Source: Candidatus Stoquefichus sp. SB1 (GTDB taxonomy: Bacteria; Bacillota_I; Bacilli_A; Erysipelotrichales; Coprobacillaceae). Taken from it: 64,000 nucleotides of DNA. Below the pieces are notes generated by a model that saw only the letters and a list, made by a program, of their open reading frames with translations, made no database searches and had not been told where the DNA came from. The stretch's first letter is position 1. The number at the start of each line of letters is the position of its first letter. Shown piece after piece: positions 35,282-43,664 of the stretch. The stretch lies in contig NZ_LN852696.1 in the NCBI RefSeq assembly GCF_001244545.1, forward strand, positions 496,001-560,000, read 5' to 3'. The position numbers were made by a program, and so were the translations under genes.

Positions 35282-36376
35282 ATGGGACACACTTACACAC
35301 TACAACTTCATACAGGCAGTTTTGTTCATCAAATGCACACATTTGATGAAATAAAAGAAAAAGCTGAACGCATTGTCAAGAAAATAAAAATCAGTGATAT
35401 TATATTAGGGTGGAATACTGATAAAAACTTGAATAAACAATTGGTTTCTTATTTTCATGAGAAAGGTATTCGTGTTTTATTGTGGCTACCTGTTTTATCT
35501 GAAACAGAACAAGTGCGAGATACAACTATGATAACAACAGTCAATGGAAAACAAGGAGAAAGGGTGAATGTGATTGAGCATGAGAGTTTTTCTTTTTCTT
35601 GTCCAGGGACTCAACAAAATATTAAGCATGTTATTGATATATACGAAGAGTATTTTTCTGATATTCCTTTTGATGGTGTTTTTATTGATAAAATTCGTTT
35701 TCCTTCTTTTGCGAATGGATATGAAGAAGGGTTTGGATGTTTTTGTAAGGCATGCCAAGAGAAACTTACTGGTATTGATTTAGATGAATTAAAGTTATTG
35801 ATTCATAATCATGATCATTCATTGTTAGAGGGTGAATATGATGAATACGGAATCTATCATTTCAGTCATTTCAATGTTGATAACTTTTATAAGAAACGTG
35901 CTCATATCATTACGGATTATATAACTGCTCTTGCAAATTATTTTTCATCACATCATTTGATTGTTGGAGCAGATATCTATGCACCATTCTTAGCTTATCA
36001 TGTTGGTCAAGATACAAGAAAGATAAGTGAAGTTGTTGATTTTATCAAACCAATGATGTATCGATATACAGAGGCACCAGCAGGTATGCGATATGAATAT
36101 AATGCTTATATTAAAAACTTTACTGATACTTCATGTTTTGCTGAATATTGGGATCATGACCCTGCTAGTGATGAAAGTATAAAAAAACAATTAGCATTTT
36201 TATCTGATTTACCAGCTCATGTATTTCCTGGTATTGAGATGAATCCAATTGAAGGAATCTGTTCAACTGATCAATCCAAACTGAAACAAAATCTAGAACT
36301 TTTTAAAGATTATCCAATTATTTCATTATGTTGGGATCTTATGCAAATGGATGAAACATTTTTAAATATATTATAA
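35282..36376 (+). CDS. Putative TIM-barrel glycosidase-like protein, unclassified
   Basis: 364 residues; GAGGAGG precedes the ATG and a TATACT -10 lies at 35244-35249. Beta-strand motifs suggest a glycoside hydrolase-like (GHL10/DUF187-type) barrel: LGWNTDKNLN, IRVLLWLPVL, PFDGVFIDKIRFPSFA, LIVGADIYAPFLAYH and DFIKPMMYRYT. Asp and Glu in FIDKIRF and ADIY could be catalytic. An unusual Cys group, GFGCFCKACQEK, sits after the DGVFIDKIRF strand and may bind a metal. There is no signal peptide, so it acts inside the cell. I cannot name a substrate. Confidence 0.65.
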   Translation: MGHTYTLQLHTGSFVHQMHTFDEIKEKAERIVKKIKISDIILGWNTDKNLNKQLVSYFHEKGIRVLLWLPVLSETEQVRDTTMITTVNGKQGERVNVIEHESFSFSCPGTQQNIKHVIDIYEEYFSDIPFDGVFIDKIRFPSFANGYEEGFGCFCKACQEKLTGIDLDELKLLIHNHDHSLLEGEYDEYGIYHFSHFNVDNFYKKRAHIITDYITALANYFSSHHLIVGADIYAPFLAYHVGQDTRKISEVVDFIKPMMYRYTEAPAGMRYEYNAYIKNFTDTSCFAEYWDHDPASDESIKKQLAFLSDLPAHVFPGIEMNPIEGICSTDQSKLKQNLELFKDYPIISLCWDLMQMDETFLNIL

Positions 36377-36377
36377 A

Positions 36378-36422
36378 AGAAAGCACATCAATAAACCAGA
36401 TAAGGTTATGATGTGCCTTTTA
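36378..36422. terminator. Terminator between the TIM-barrel gene and the P-type ATPase gene
   Basis: GCACATCA/TGATGTGC stem (36383-36416) flanked by A- and T-runs; serves the convergent genes on both strands. Confidence 0.75.
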
Positions 36423-36428
36423 TTATCA

Positions 36429-39002
36429 TTATTTGACAAGCATTTTTCTTGCTTGAATGATGAGTGTAGGAATGAGTGCAAAACCATAAATACATAGTAA
36501 TTGAATCACTGAGATTGAATGAATCATAAATAAACTATGCAAAGCAGGTATAAATAAAATCAAATGTAACAATGTAAAACCAATAATAAATGCACCAACG
36601 CTTGAACGATTTGAGAAGACTCCAATCTTTGTTAGTGGTTGGTCACTACGACAATTGAAACCATGTAATAAACGTGCTAAACAAATCGTTGCAAATGCCA
36701 TTGTAGAAGCTGTTAAAGGATCTCCTTTAAGTCCCATTAAATAAGAACACATTGTACATAATGCAATGACAATTCCTTCAAAACCAATTTGTAAGAATGT
36801 TGGTTTATTTAAAATAGAATCATTAGCATTTCTTGGTTTTTCTTTTAAAACATCATTTCGACTGGCTTCCATTCCAATCGCAATAGCTGGCAAAGAATCT
36901 GTAATGAGATTCATAAAAAGTAAGTGAACAGGAAAGAAAGGTGTTGGTAATAAAAGTAATGAAGCAATAAATACACATAAAATTCCTGCAAAGTTACCAG
37001 ATAATAAATAATTAATAGAATTCTTAATGTTTCGATATACATTACGACCAGTGATAACAGCTTTCACAATTGTTGAGAAATTATCATCTGTTAAAATCAT
37101 ACTGGCAGCATCTTTCGATACTTCTGTTCCAGTAATACCCATAGCCACACCAATATCACTTTGTTTTAAGGCTGGAGCATCATTCACACCGTCACCAGTC
37201 ATTGCAACAATATCACCACGTTTTTGCCAAGCTTTAACAATACGGATTTTGTGTTCAGGAGCAACTCTGGCATATACACTAATAGAAGTTAATTTTTGAT
37301 CTAATTCTTGATCACTCATTGCATTTAATTGTTGACCATCAATAGATAAATCCCCATCTTCATAAATACCAATTTTTTTAGCAATACTTCTTGCTGTGAC
37401 AACATGGTCACCAGTAATCATAATTGGTTTAATACCAGCCATTTTACATTTTGCAACAGCTGATTCACTTTCTTCTCTAGGCGGATCCATTAATGAGACA
37501 AGACCAATAAAAGTTAGATTATTTTCATCTTCTAAGCGAACTTGTGAACCCTGAAAATCTTTATATGCAAAACCTAAAACACGTAATCCTTCATTGGCAT
37601 ATTCCTGATTTCTTTGTAAAATTATATCTTTATGTCTTGGTGATAAGATTTCTTTACGACCATTAATAAGAATGGTTTGACATCTTTGTAAGATGACATC
37701 AGGAGCACCTTTGGTATAAATATGATTCAATGATGAAATACTCATTAATTTACGATCAGAATCAAAAGGTAATTCACTTTTACGAATGGCTGTATTGTGG
37801 AATTGTGAATCATTTTGAGTATGAGCATTAACCAAATCAATAAGTGCTAATTCAGTAGGATCACCAATTCTTTGTTCACCATTAATAACAGCATTGTTAC
37901 ATAATAGACAAGCTTTCAATAAAACATTATGATCATGATTTTGACTATCAAGATCATCTATTTTTAAGAGTTGATTATAAAAGTAGATTGTTTGTGGTGT
38001 CATTTTATTTTGCGTTAATGTTCCCGTTTTATCACTACAAATAACAGAGACACAACCTAAACTTTCTACAGAATTTAAATTTTTAATAATGGCATTTTCT
38101 TTTACCATTTTTTGAGTACTCATAGATAAAACAATTGTGACAATTGAACTTAAAGCTTCAGGTATAGCAGCAACAGCCAAAGCCACAGCAATCATCATCG
38201 CATCTAGTAAAGATTGTTTTGCTAAAAAGATATTTAAAGCCAAAACAATGGCACAGATAAACATGATGGCAATAGATAACTTTCCACTGAATTCATCAAG
38301 ACTTTTTTGAAGTGGTGTTTTTCTTTCTTGGGCTTCATTAAGCATAGAAGCAATTTTACCGATTTCTGTATGCATACCAATACTTGTGACAATGTAGCGT
38401 CCTGTTCCATTCGTTACTAAACTACCAGAAAAAGCCATGTTTTTCTGATCACCAACAACCACTTCTTCATGAATAGCATCAGTTATCTTATTGACGCTAT
38501 CGACTTCACCTGTTAAGGCACTTTCATTAATTTGTAGAGAAGATGACTCAAAGATTCGTCCATCACCACTGACAATATCACCAGCTTCAATCTGAACAAT
38601 ATCACCAATTGTTAATTCTGTTGAATCAATTTCCTGTAATTTTCCCTCGCGTATCACTTTAACTTGAGGAATAGAAAGTTTTTTTAAACTTTCCAATGAC
38701 TTCTCAGCTTTTAATGTTTGTACTGTTCCTAAAATAGCATTCACAATAATAACAACAACAATAACCAAAGCACTTTCAAATTGACCGCTTATACTAGAAA
38801 TAATGGCTGCAATGATAAGAATAATCACTAGTAAATCCTGAAATTGTTTGAAAAAGATAATCAAAGGACTTTCTTTCTTTTTTTCATCAAGAACATTATA
38901 ACCATATTCCTGATGACGCTTTTTCACTTCTTCTTGTGTTAAACCATTTTTTGATGTTTGACACGCCTGTAATGTTTCTTCGATTTGTTTTTGATAATAC
39001 AT
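36429..39002 (-). CDS. P-type cation-transporting ATPase (Ca/Mn type)
   Basis: 857 residues from ATG 39002, with AAGGAGG upstream. All P-type motifs are present: TGEVDSVNK (actuator), CSDKTGTLTQNK with the phosphorylated Asp near residue 324, KGAPDVILQRC, GLVSLMDPPR, MITGDHVVTA and AMTGDGVNDAPALK. Membrane helix four has AAIPEALSSIV and helix six NLITDSLPAIAIGME, the pattern of SERCA/PMR1-like Ca2+ or Mn2+ pumps (P2A). It would export the cation. A yybP-ykoY-type riboswitch in its leader points to manganese in particular. Confidence 0.92.
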   Translation of the reverse strand: MYYQKQIEETLQACQTSKNGLTQEEVKKRHQEYGYNVLDEKKKESPLIIFFKQFQDLLVIILIIAAIISSISGQFESALVIVVVIIVNAILGTVQTLKAEKSLESLKKLSIPQVKVIREGKLQEIDSTELTIGDIVQIEAGDIVSGDGRIFESSSLQINESALTGEVDSVNKITDAIHEEVVVGDQKNMAFSGSLVTNGTGRYIVTSIGMHTEIGKIASMLNEAQERKTPLQKSLDEFSGKLSIAIMFICAIVLALNIFLAKQSLLDAMMIAVALAVAAIPEALSSIVTIVLSMSTQKMVKENAIIKNLNSVESLGCVSVICSDKTGTLTQNKMTPQTIYFYNQLLKIDDLDSQNHDHNVLLKACLLCNNAVINGEQRIGDPTELALIDLVNAHTQNDSQFHNTAIRKSELPFDSDRKLMSISSLNHIYTKGAPDVILQRCQTILINGRKEILSPRHKDIILQRNQEYANEGLRVLGFAYKDFQGSQVRLEDENNLTFIGLVSLMDPPREESESAVAKCKMAGIKPIMITGDHVVTARSIAKKIGIYEDGDLSIDGQQLNAMSDQELDQKLTSISVYARVAPEHKIRIVKAWQKRGDIVAMTGDGVNDAPALKQSDIGVAMGITGTEVSKDAASMILTDDNFSTIVKAVITGRNVYRNIKNSINYLLSGNFAGILCVFIASLLLLPTPFFPVHLLFMNLITDSLPAIAIGMEASRNDVLKEKPRNANDSILNKPTFLQIGFEGIVIALCTMCSYLMGLKGDPLTASTMAFATICLARLLHGFNCRSDQPLTKIGVFSNRSSVGAFIIGFTLLHLILFIPALHSLFMIHSISVIQLLCIYGFALIPTLIIQARKMLVK

Positions 39003-39029
39003 TTTTCTCCTCCTTCTCTCTAGCAAACA

Positions 39030-39076
39030 AAAAAGACAAGCTCGCTAAAGATTTCATTCTTTAACGAGTCTTGTCT
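39030..39076 (-). terminator. Riboswitch-controlled terminator upstream of the P-type ATPase
   Basis: On the minus strand AGACAAGACTCGTTAAAGA (39076-39058) pairs with TCTTTAGCGAGCTTGTCT (39051-39034) and TTTTTTG follows. Its 5' arm includes the GACAAGACTCGTT that closes the aptamer, so folding of the aptamer and of the terminator exclude each other. Confidence 0.85.
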
Positions 39077-39152
39077 TTAAGATGCACCAGAATAGTTAAC
39101 TATCCGCGTTTGTTGATGACATCACACATGTTGTGAGACTACTCCCTCATTG
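39062..39152 (-). ncRNA. yybP-ykoY-type (manganese) riboswitch aptamer
   Basis: Reading the minus strand: AATGAGGGAGTAG, a helix, GATGTCATCAAC, a second arm ending GGTGCATC, then GACAAGACTCGTT. These match the yybP-ykoY consensus pieces GGGGAGTAG, TCATCAA and AGCAAGAC. AATGAG pairs with CTCGTT as P1. A TATAAT lies just upstream (39160-39155). Ligand-bound aptamer would sequester the terminator arm, giving an ON switch for the cation exporter. Assignment was by eye against the known motif. Confidence 0.82.
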
Positions 39153-39274
39153 CAATTATATTAACATACTCGATTAAATATGTAAATAGCGAATATTTTA
39201 TTTTGTTTTGCCTATATAGTATTAAAGCATATTTTTATAAAAAAGAATGTCATTTTATGAAGGAGGAATAAAAA

Positions 39275-39886
39275 ATGCAGGAATGGATTATGATGTTAAT
39301 TGAAAATTATGGTTATATAAGTCTTTTTGTTCTGATGATTGTAGAAAATATTTTTCCACCAATTCCCTCAGAAGTTATTTTAACTTTTGCCGGGTTCATG
39401 ACATCTATGACATATTTAACTGTTTTTGGTGTGATTGTGGTTGGCTCATGTGGTTCTTTTATAGGTGGGTTGGTTCTTTATTATCTAGGTCGATTATTAA
39501 CACCTCAAAGATTGGAAAAATTGTTAGAGGGTTCACTTGCCAAAAGACTACATTTTCATAAAGAAGATGTTCAAAAGACACAAGATTGGTTTTTTAAACA
39601 TGGTAAAAAAGCTGTCTTTTTTGGTAGGCTTGTTCCTATGATTAGAAGTTTTATTTCTATTCCTGCAGGAATGGCTCAAATGTCACTTGTTTCTTATTCA
39701 TTATATACATTATTAGGAACATTGTTATGGGATAGTATTTTGGTTTTATTAGGAACATATTTAGGAAATCAATGGGATTATATTTCGACAATTATGAGTC
39801 AATATGATTTCATTTGGAAGATACTGATTGGTTTTATTATCATTTATTGGCTTTTTAAGAAAATTTCACGTAAAGATAAGCGCTAA
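39275..39886 (+). CDS. DedA family membrane protein
   Basis: 203 residues with the DedA signatures: VENIFPPIPSEVILTFAGFM near residue 24, GSFIGGLVLYYLGRL, and KAVFFGRLVPMIRSFISIPAGMAQM. DedA/VTT proteins are lipid-flippase-like; relatives recycle undecaprenyl phosphate or phosphatidylethanolamine. It is a single gene with GGAGG before the ATG. It is divergent from the riboswitch-controlled ATPase. Confidence 0.92.
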   Translation: MQEWIMMLIENYGYISLFVLMIVENIFPPIPSEVILTFAGFMTSMTYLTVFGVIVVGSCGSFIGGLVLYYLGRLLTPQRLEKLLEGSLAKRLHFHKEDVQKTQDWFFKHGKKAVFFGRLVPMIRSFISIPAGMAQMSLVSYSLYTLLGTLLWDSILVLLGTYLGNQWDYISTIMSQYDFIWKILIGFIIIYWLFKKISRKDKR

Positions 39887-39949
39887 ACACATATTTATCA
39901 CATAATTACATTGTAGAATACAATTCATCATGTTTAAGGAGGAAATATC

Positions 39950-40300
39950 ATGAAATTGAAAAGTAAGAAATTATCAAAAATGAGCATTCTTTTTTATATT
40001 ATTGCAGCAATAATGATGATTGGTTTTGCATTAACAGTTTATAATGTCACAATCTATATTATGGGACTATTCATGGCGGAACAGGTTACTTTCGCAGCCA
40101 ATTGGGCAGATATTATTTTATATTATGTCAATAATACATTTGTATTTTTAGGAATGAGTGTTATCATTTTTGGAATTGGATATGGTATTCAATTGTTAAA
40201 GGATATGACAGTTCAGGAAACTGTAGAAGAAGTCATTGAAGACAATGAAAAAGATGTCAATGATATCTTAGAAGAAATAAAAGTAGAAGAAAGTTTATAA
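39950..40300 (+). CDS. Small membrane protein of unknown function
   Basis: 116 residues with two hydrophobic segments (about 10-40 and 62-85) and an acidic C-terminal tail (EEVIEDNEKDVNDILEEIKV). AAGGAGGAAAT precedes the ATG. No family is recognised. It follows the DedA gene by 63 bases, so it could share its transcript, and is followed by a terminator. Confidence 0.72.
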   Translation: MKLKSKKLSKMSILFYIIAAIMMIGFALTVYNVTIYIMGLFMAEQVTFAANWADIILYYVNNTFVFLGMSVIIFGIGYGIQLLKDMTVQETVEEVIEDNEKDVNDILEEIKVEESL

Positions 40301-40304
40301 ATTG

Positions 40305-40332
40305 AAAGAGCATCCTAGTGATGCTTTTTTTG
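40305..40332 (+). terminator. Terminator after the small membrane-protein gene
   Basis: AGCATC/GATGCT stem with a five-base loop, then TTTTTTTG. Confidence 0.85.
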
Positions 40333-40455
40333 TTTGAATATCAAATTTATGTTATGATAATAAAGAAAGAGATAACCACATTATCTATTGTATATGAAGT
40401 TATATAAGGATGTATTTCAATTAAAATTTATAAAAAATAAGGATGAGAGATTAAA

Positions 40456-41130
40456 ATGGGATATTTGAAAAAAACAAGGGATTTCTTTAAATATTCTGTT
40501 ACTCCTTTTTTACAAAATTTTAAGCGTCTTCAGATTATTGTTTTAGGATATAATCTTTGTATTTGTTTTGTTTATTTTGTTTTAAGGAATTGTGAGTTTT
40601 CATTGGATGTATTCATAAGAATGTATATGTTGTTTATGGCATTCTATATTGTTTGGGGAATATCGACAGTTATCATGTATGCACAATACGTAGAACGACC
40701 AGAGAGTATTTTCAAAGGGAAACATTGGTTAAAACCAGGAAGATATATTTTTTGGGATTTTGGGGGAATAGTATTAGGTAGAGAAATGAGAACGTCTCCT
40801 GTTGATGATTATTATTATGTTGTAATGGTTATGTTATTGTTAGTGTTTCCGATGTCATTTATACAGTTACTTATACATAGACAAGTGGATACTTTATCTT
40901 TTATTCATATTATAAATGCAGGGTGTCTAGGGATATTAAGAGAGGCACAAAGACTAGAAGATGATTATGTAAAAAACATGGAGAAAGCAAAAGTTATTTA
41001 TTTTAAAAATCAGGGATGTGAAGATATTCTTAAATATGATGAAGACTATCAACGATATCAGGTTTCATTAGCTTATGAAAAAGCATGGAAGAAAGAACTT
41101 GAGGAAAGTTCTTCTCAAAATGATCTTTAG
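40456..41130 (+). CDS. Membrane protein of unknown function
   Basis: 224 residues. About four hydrophobic segments are visible (about 22-40, 48-75, 122-140 and perhaps 148-165). The C-terminal third is charged and helical (KYDEDYQRYQVSLAYEKAWK) and probably cytoplasmic. No family is recognised. AAGGATGAGAG precedes the ATG. It stands alone, after a 150-base gap and before a 208-base gap that holds only the convergent terminator. Confidence 0.7.
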   Translation: MGYLKKTRDFFKYSVTPFLQNFKRLQIIVLGYNLCICFVYFVLRNCEFSLDVFIRMYMLFMAFYIVWGISTVIMYAQYVERPESIFKGKHWLKPGRYIFWDFGGIVLGREMRTSPVDDYYYVVMVMLLLVFPMSFIQLLIHRQVDTLSFIHIINAGCLGILREAQRLEDDYVKNMEKAKVIYFKNQGCEDILKYDEDYQRYQVSLAYEKAWKKELEESSSQNDL

Positions 41131-41296
41131 TTGTTTTCTTGGTATTTAAAAACTTTATGAATATATTTATGTGAAAGACTAACTATTTTATATGTTTATA
41201 AAATGCATTGATATAGATGAGTGAACTGATGGTATAAGGCAACAAGGAAGCGTATGACAACAAAAGGATTTGTTTGCATGTGAATATATTATTAAG

Positions 41297-41340
41297 TAAA
41301 AAAATCATAGAAACAAAATAAATTTGTTTTATGATTTTTT
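41297..41340. terminator. Bidirectional terminator before the PBP gene end
   Basis: AAATCATA...TATGATTT with an inner AACAAA/TTTGTT stem, flanked by A- and T-runs. The rest of 41131-41296 is AT-rich with no feature seen. Confidence 0.75.
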
Positions 41341-43207
41341 AATTGCTTTTAAACCAATAAACGAGTCCATTTTCTTGGAAATCACCAGTAATTGGATTAA
41401 TTGGTATTTGTTGAAGTTTATCAGTTGGCTGATACCAGACATCTTCTTCCTGTAAAAAATTAGCCATTGTCTGAAAAATGACTTTTGGGATTTTTGTATC
41501 TGATGACATGTTCATTTCACGATTATCATCATAGCCAGTCCAGCTTAATATTGTGTAATTAGGATTGTATCCAGCACACAGAGAATCATATGATGTTGAT
41601 CCTGTTTTCACTGCAAATGTTGCTTTGGTTTGATAACCTGTCATAGTGGCTGAAGCGTAAGTACTAAACTGTGAATGAAAAGGAGCAGTTAATAATTGGC
41701 TTAATATGAGTGAAGATTCTTTATTTAATAATTGTTGATCTTTTGCCTTATATTCATATAAAACATCACCATCATCATTTGTGATTTTTGTGATTGTGTG
41801 AACATCGTTATATATTCCTGTATTTGCAAATGTTACATAAATAGAGGACAATTGATATATATTGGTATTAAGTGTACCTAATGCCAATGATGGATGGGGA
41901 GAGACATGTTGAAATCCAAATTGAGAAAGTGCATTAACTAATGTTTGTTCACCTAAAAACATATGTGTTTTGACTGCATATATATTATCACTCACAGCAA
42001 TCGCTTGAGCGAGTGTTATATCTTTATATGCATATTTTTGATTAAAATTTGTAGGTGAATATTCTTTACCGTTATCCATTTTGAATTGGGTTGGTTCACT
42101 TTTAAATTTGGTTGTTGGGGTAAATCCATTTTCTAAAGCTGTATAATAAAGAAGTGGCTTCATTGTTGAGCCAATTTGACGTGTTGCACTCGTTGCACGG
42201 TTGAATTGAGACAATGCATAATCTTTTCCTCCAACGATTGCTAAAACTGATGATTGATGACTATCTAAGATCATACTAGAAACTTCTAGTTCTTCTCTTT
42301 CTTTCATTTGTTTTGTAACTGTTTGGTTTAAGTGATCTTGGATAGAGGAATCAAGTGTTGTCTGGATATTTAATCCCTGATTGATATAATTTTCTTGATA
42401 GAATCCTAATTCTTTTAATTCTTGAATGACAGTATCTTTATAATAAGGATAAGCACATATAAGTGTTGATGAACGATTTTGATTTAAGACAAATGGTGTT
42501 TGATTGACTTGATTTGCTTTTTGCTGGGTAATATATTTTTCTTTAACAAGTTGGTCTAAGACTAGTTTTTGTCTTGCTTTCGCACCTTTCATATCTTTAA
42601 AAGGAGAATAATATTCTGGTCCATTGACAACACCTGCTAACATTGTTGATTCATTTAAATCTAAATCTTTTGGCTCTTTATTAAAATAATAGCGTGAGGC
42701 ATTCTTAATACCATAAATACCATGACCAAAATAAACTGTATTAATATATCCTTGTAAAATCGTATCTTTATCATAATGTGCTTCTAAACGAGTTGTTAAA
42801 AAAGCTTCATTAATCTTTCGAGACCATGTTTTTTCATTTGTTAAAAACATTAAGCGGGCATATTGCTGCGTAATTGTACTTGCTCCTTCAGACTTTCCAC
42901 CATCTACAATATTTGCTTTAATCGCTCTTAAAATACCAATGGGATCAAATCCACGATGTTTATAAAAACGATGATCTTCAATTGCGACAATACTTTTTAT
43001 AAAATCCTTTGATACATCTTTTAAAGAGACATCATTACTTTGTTGATTTGATTGATAATAAAGTTTTTGTTGCTGATCATACATTTTAATATAATGTCCC
43101 TGACCAAGATCAGGAGCTTCAATTATAAAACTCACTCCATAAATAACAATCATAAAAACAAACCCACTAATAATTATTCTTCTTAACCATTTAATAAAAG
43201 TTTTCAA
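41339..43207 (-). CDS. pbpA: Class A penicillin-binding protein (PBP1A family)
   Basis: About 622 residues. TTG 43207 is preferred (GAGGTG seven bases upstream); ATG 43213 or 43228 are alternatives. One N-terminal membrane span (IIISGFVFMIVIYGVSFII) is followed by a GT51 glycosyltransferase domain: VAIEDHRFYKHRGFDPIGIL, GASTITQQYARLMFL, KINEAFLTTRLE and GIYGIKNASRYYFNKEP. The transpeptidase domain has SATRQIGSTMKP (SxxK Ser), SDN (AVSDNIYAV) and KTGS (FAVKTGSTSYDS). It polymerises and crosslinks peptidoglycan outside the membrane. The protein is on the short side for the class and ends without an extra domain. Confidence 0.92.
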   Translation of the reverse strand: MKTFIKWLRRIIISGFVFMIVIYGVSFIIEAPDLGQGHYIKMYDQQQKLYYQSNQQSNDVSLKDVSKDFIKSIVAIEDHRFYKHRGFDPIGILRAIKANIVDGGKSEGASTITQQYARLMFLTNEKTWSRKINEAFLTTRLEAHYDKDTILQGYINTVYFGHGIYGIKNASRYYFNKEPKDLDLNESTMLAGVVNGPEYYSPFKDMKGAKARQKLVLDQLVKEKYITQQKANQVNQTPFVLNQNRSSTLICAYPYYKDTVIQELKELGFYQENYINQGLNIQTTLDSSIQDHLNQTVTKQMKEREELEVSSMILDSHQSSVLAIVGGKDYALSQFNRATSATRQIGSTMKPLLYYTALENGFTPTTKFKSEPTQFKMDNGKEYSPTNFNQKYAYKDITLAQAIAVSDNIYAVKTHMFLGEQTLVNALSQFGFQHVSPHPSLALGTLNTNIYQLSSIYVTFANTGIYNDVHTITKITNDDGDVLYEYKAKDQQLLNKESSLILSQLLTAPFHSQFSTYASATMTGYQTKATFAVKTGSTSYDSLCAGYNPNYTILSWTGYDDNREMNMSSDTKIPKVIFQTMANFLQEEDVWYQPTDKLQQIPINPITGDFQENGLVYWFKSN

Positions 43208-43268
43208 GTCCATCACCTCATCTCTCATTTTTACCGAAAGTATGCTATAATATTCAAAGGTGATGAAA

Positions 43269-43664
43269 ATGTATCAAACAAAAAAAATTCATTATAAAGC
43301 AATTTTTAAACAAAATGAAGAAACAGAAACAATTGAATACAAAGCAAAAGGAATATTATATAAAGATAAACAGACACAAGTAAGTTTTGAAACAAAAGAG
43401 GGAACCATCTGTATGACATATAGTCAAGAAGAAGTTCTTCTTAGTCATGGGCATTCACAACTACAGTTTCATTTTGATAAATCAACATGGAATGATTATC
43501 AGCTTCCTTATGGAAGTGTTCCGCTCAAAACCAATTTATTAAAATTTGAAGCAAATGATGAACGCATTAAAATGAAATATGAGTTACATGATCAAGGTGG
43601 TTTGATTTCAACTGTTTATTTGATGATGACTCTTATATCTGATAGTTTTCAGGAGGAAATATGA
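43269..43664 (+). CDS. ywiB: DUF1934 (YwiB-like) beta-barrel protein
   Basis: 131 residues from ATG 43269 (AGGTGATG upstream). The beta-strand pattern, including YKAKGILYKDKQTQVSFE, LQFHFDKSTWNDYQLPYGSV and KMKYELHDQGG, matches the calycin-like YwiB/DUF1934 family. In many Bacillota this gene lies just before argS and rpoE, as here, with the cardiolipin synthase gene placed between. It overlaps the cls start by four bases. Function is unknown in the family. Confidence 0.82.
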   Translation: MYQTKKIHYKAIFKQNEETETIEYKAKGILYKDKQTQVSFETKEGTICMTYSQEEVLLSHGHSQLQFHFDKSTWNDYQLPYGSVPLKTNLLKFEANDERIKMKYELHDQGGLISTVYLMMTLISDSFQEEI

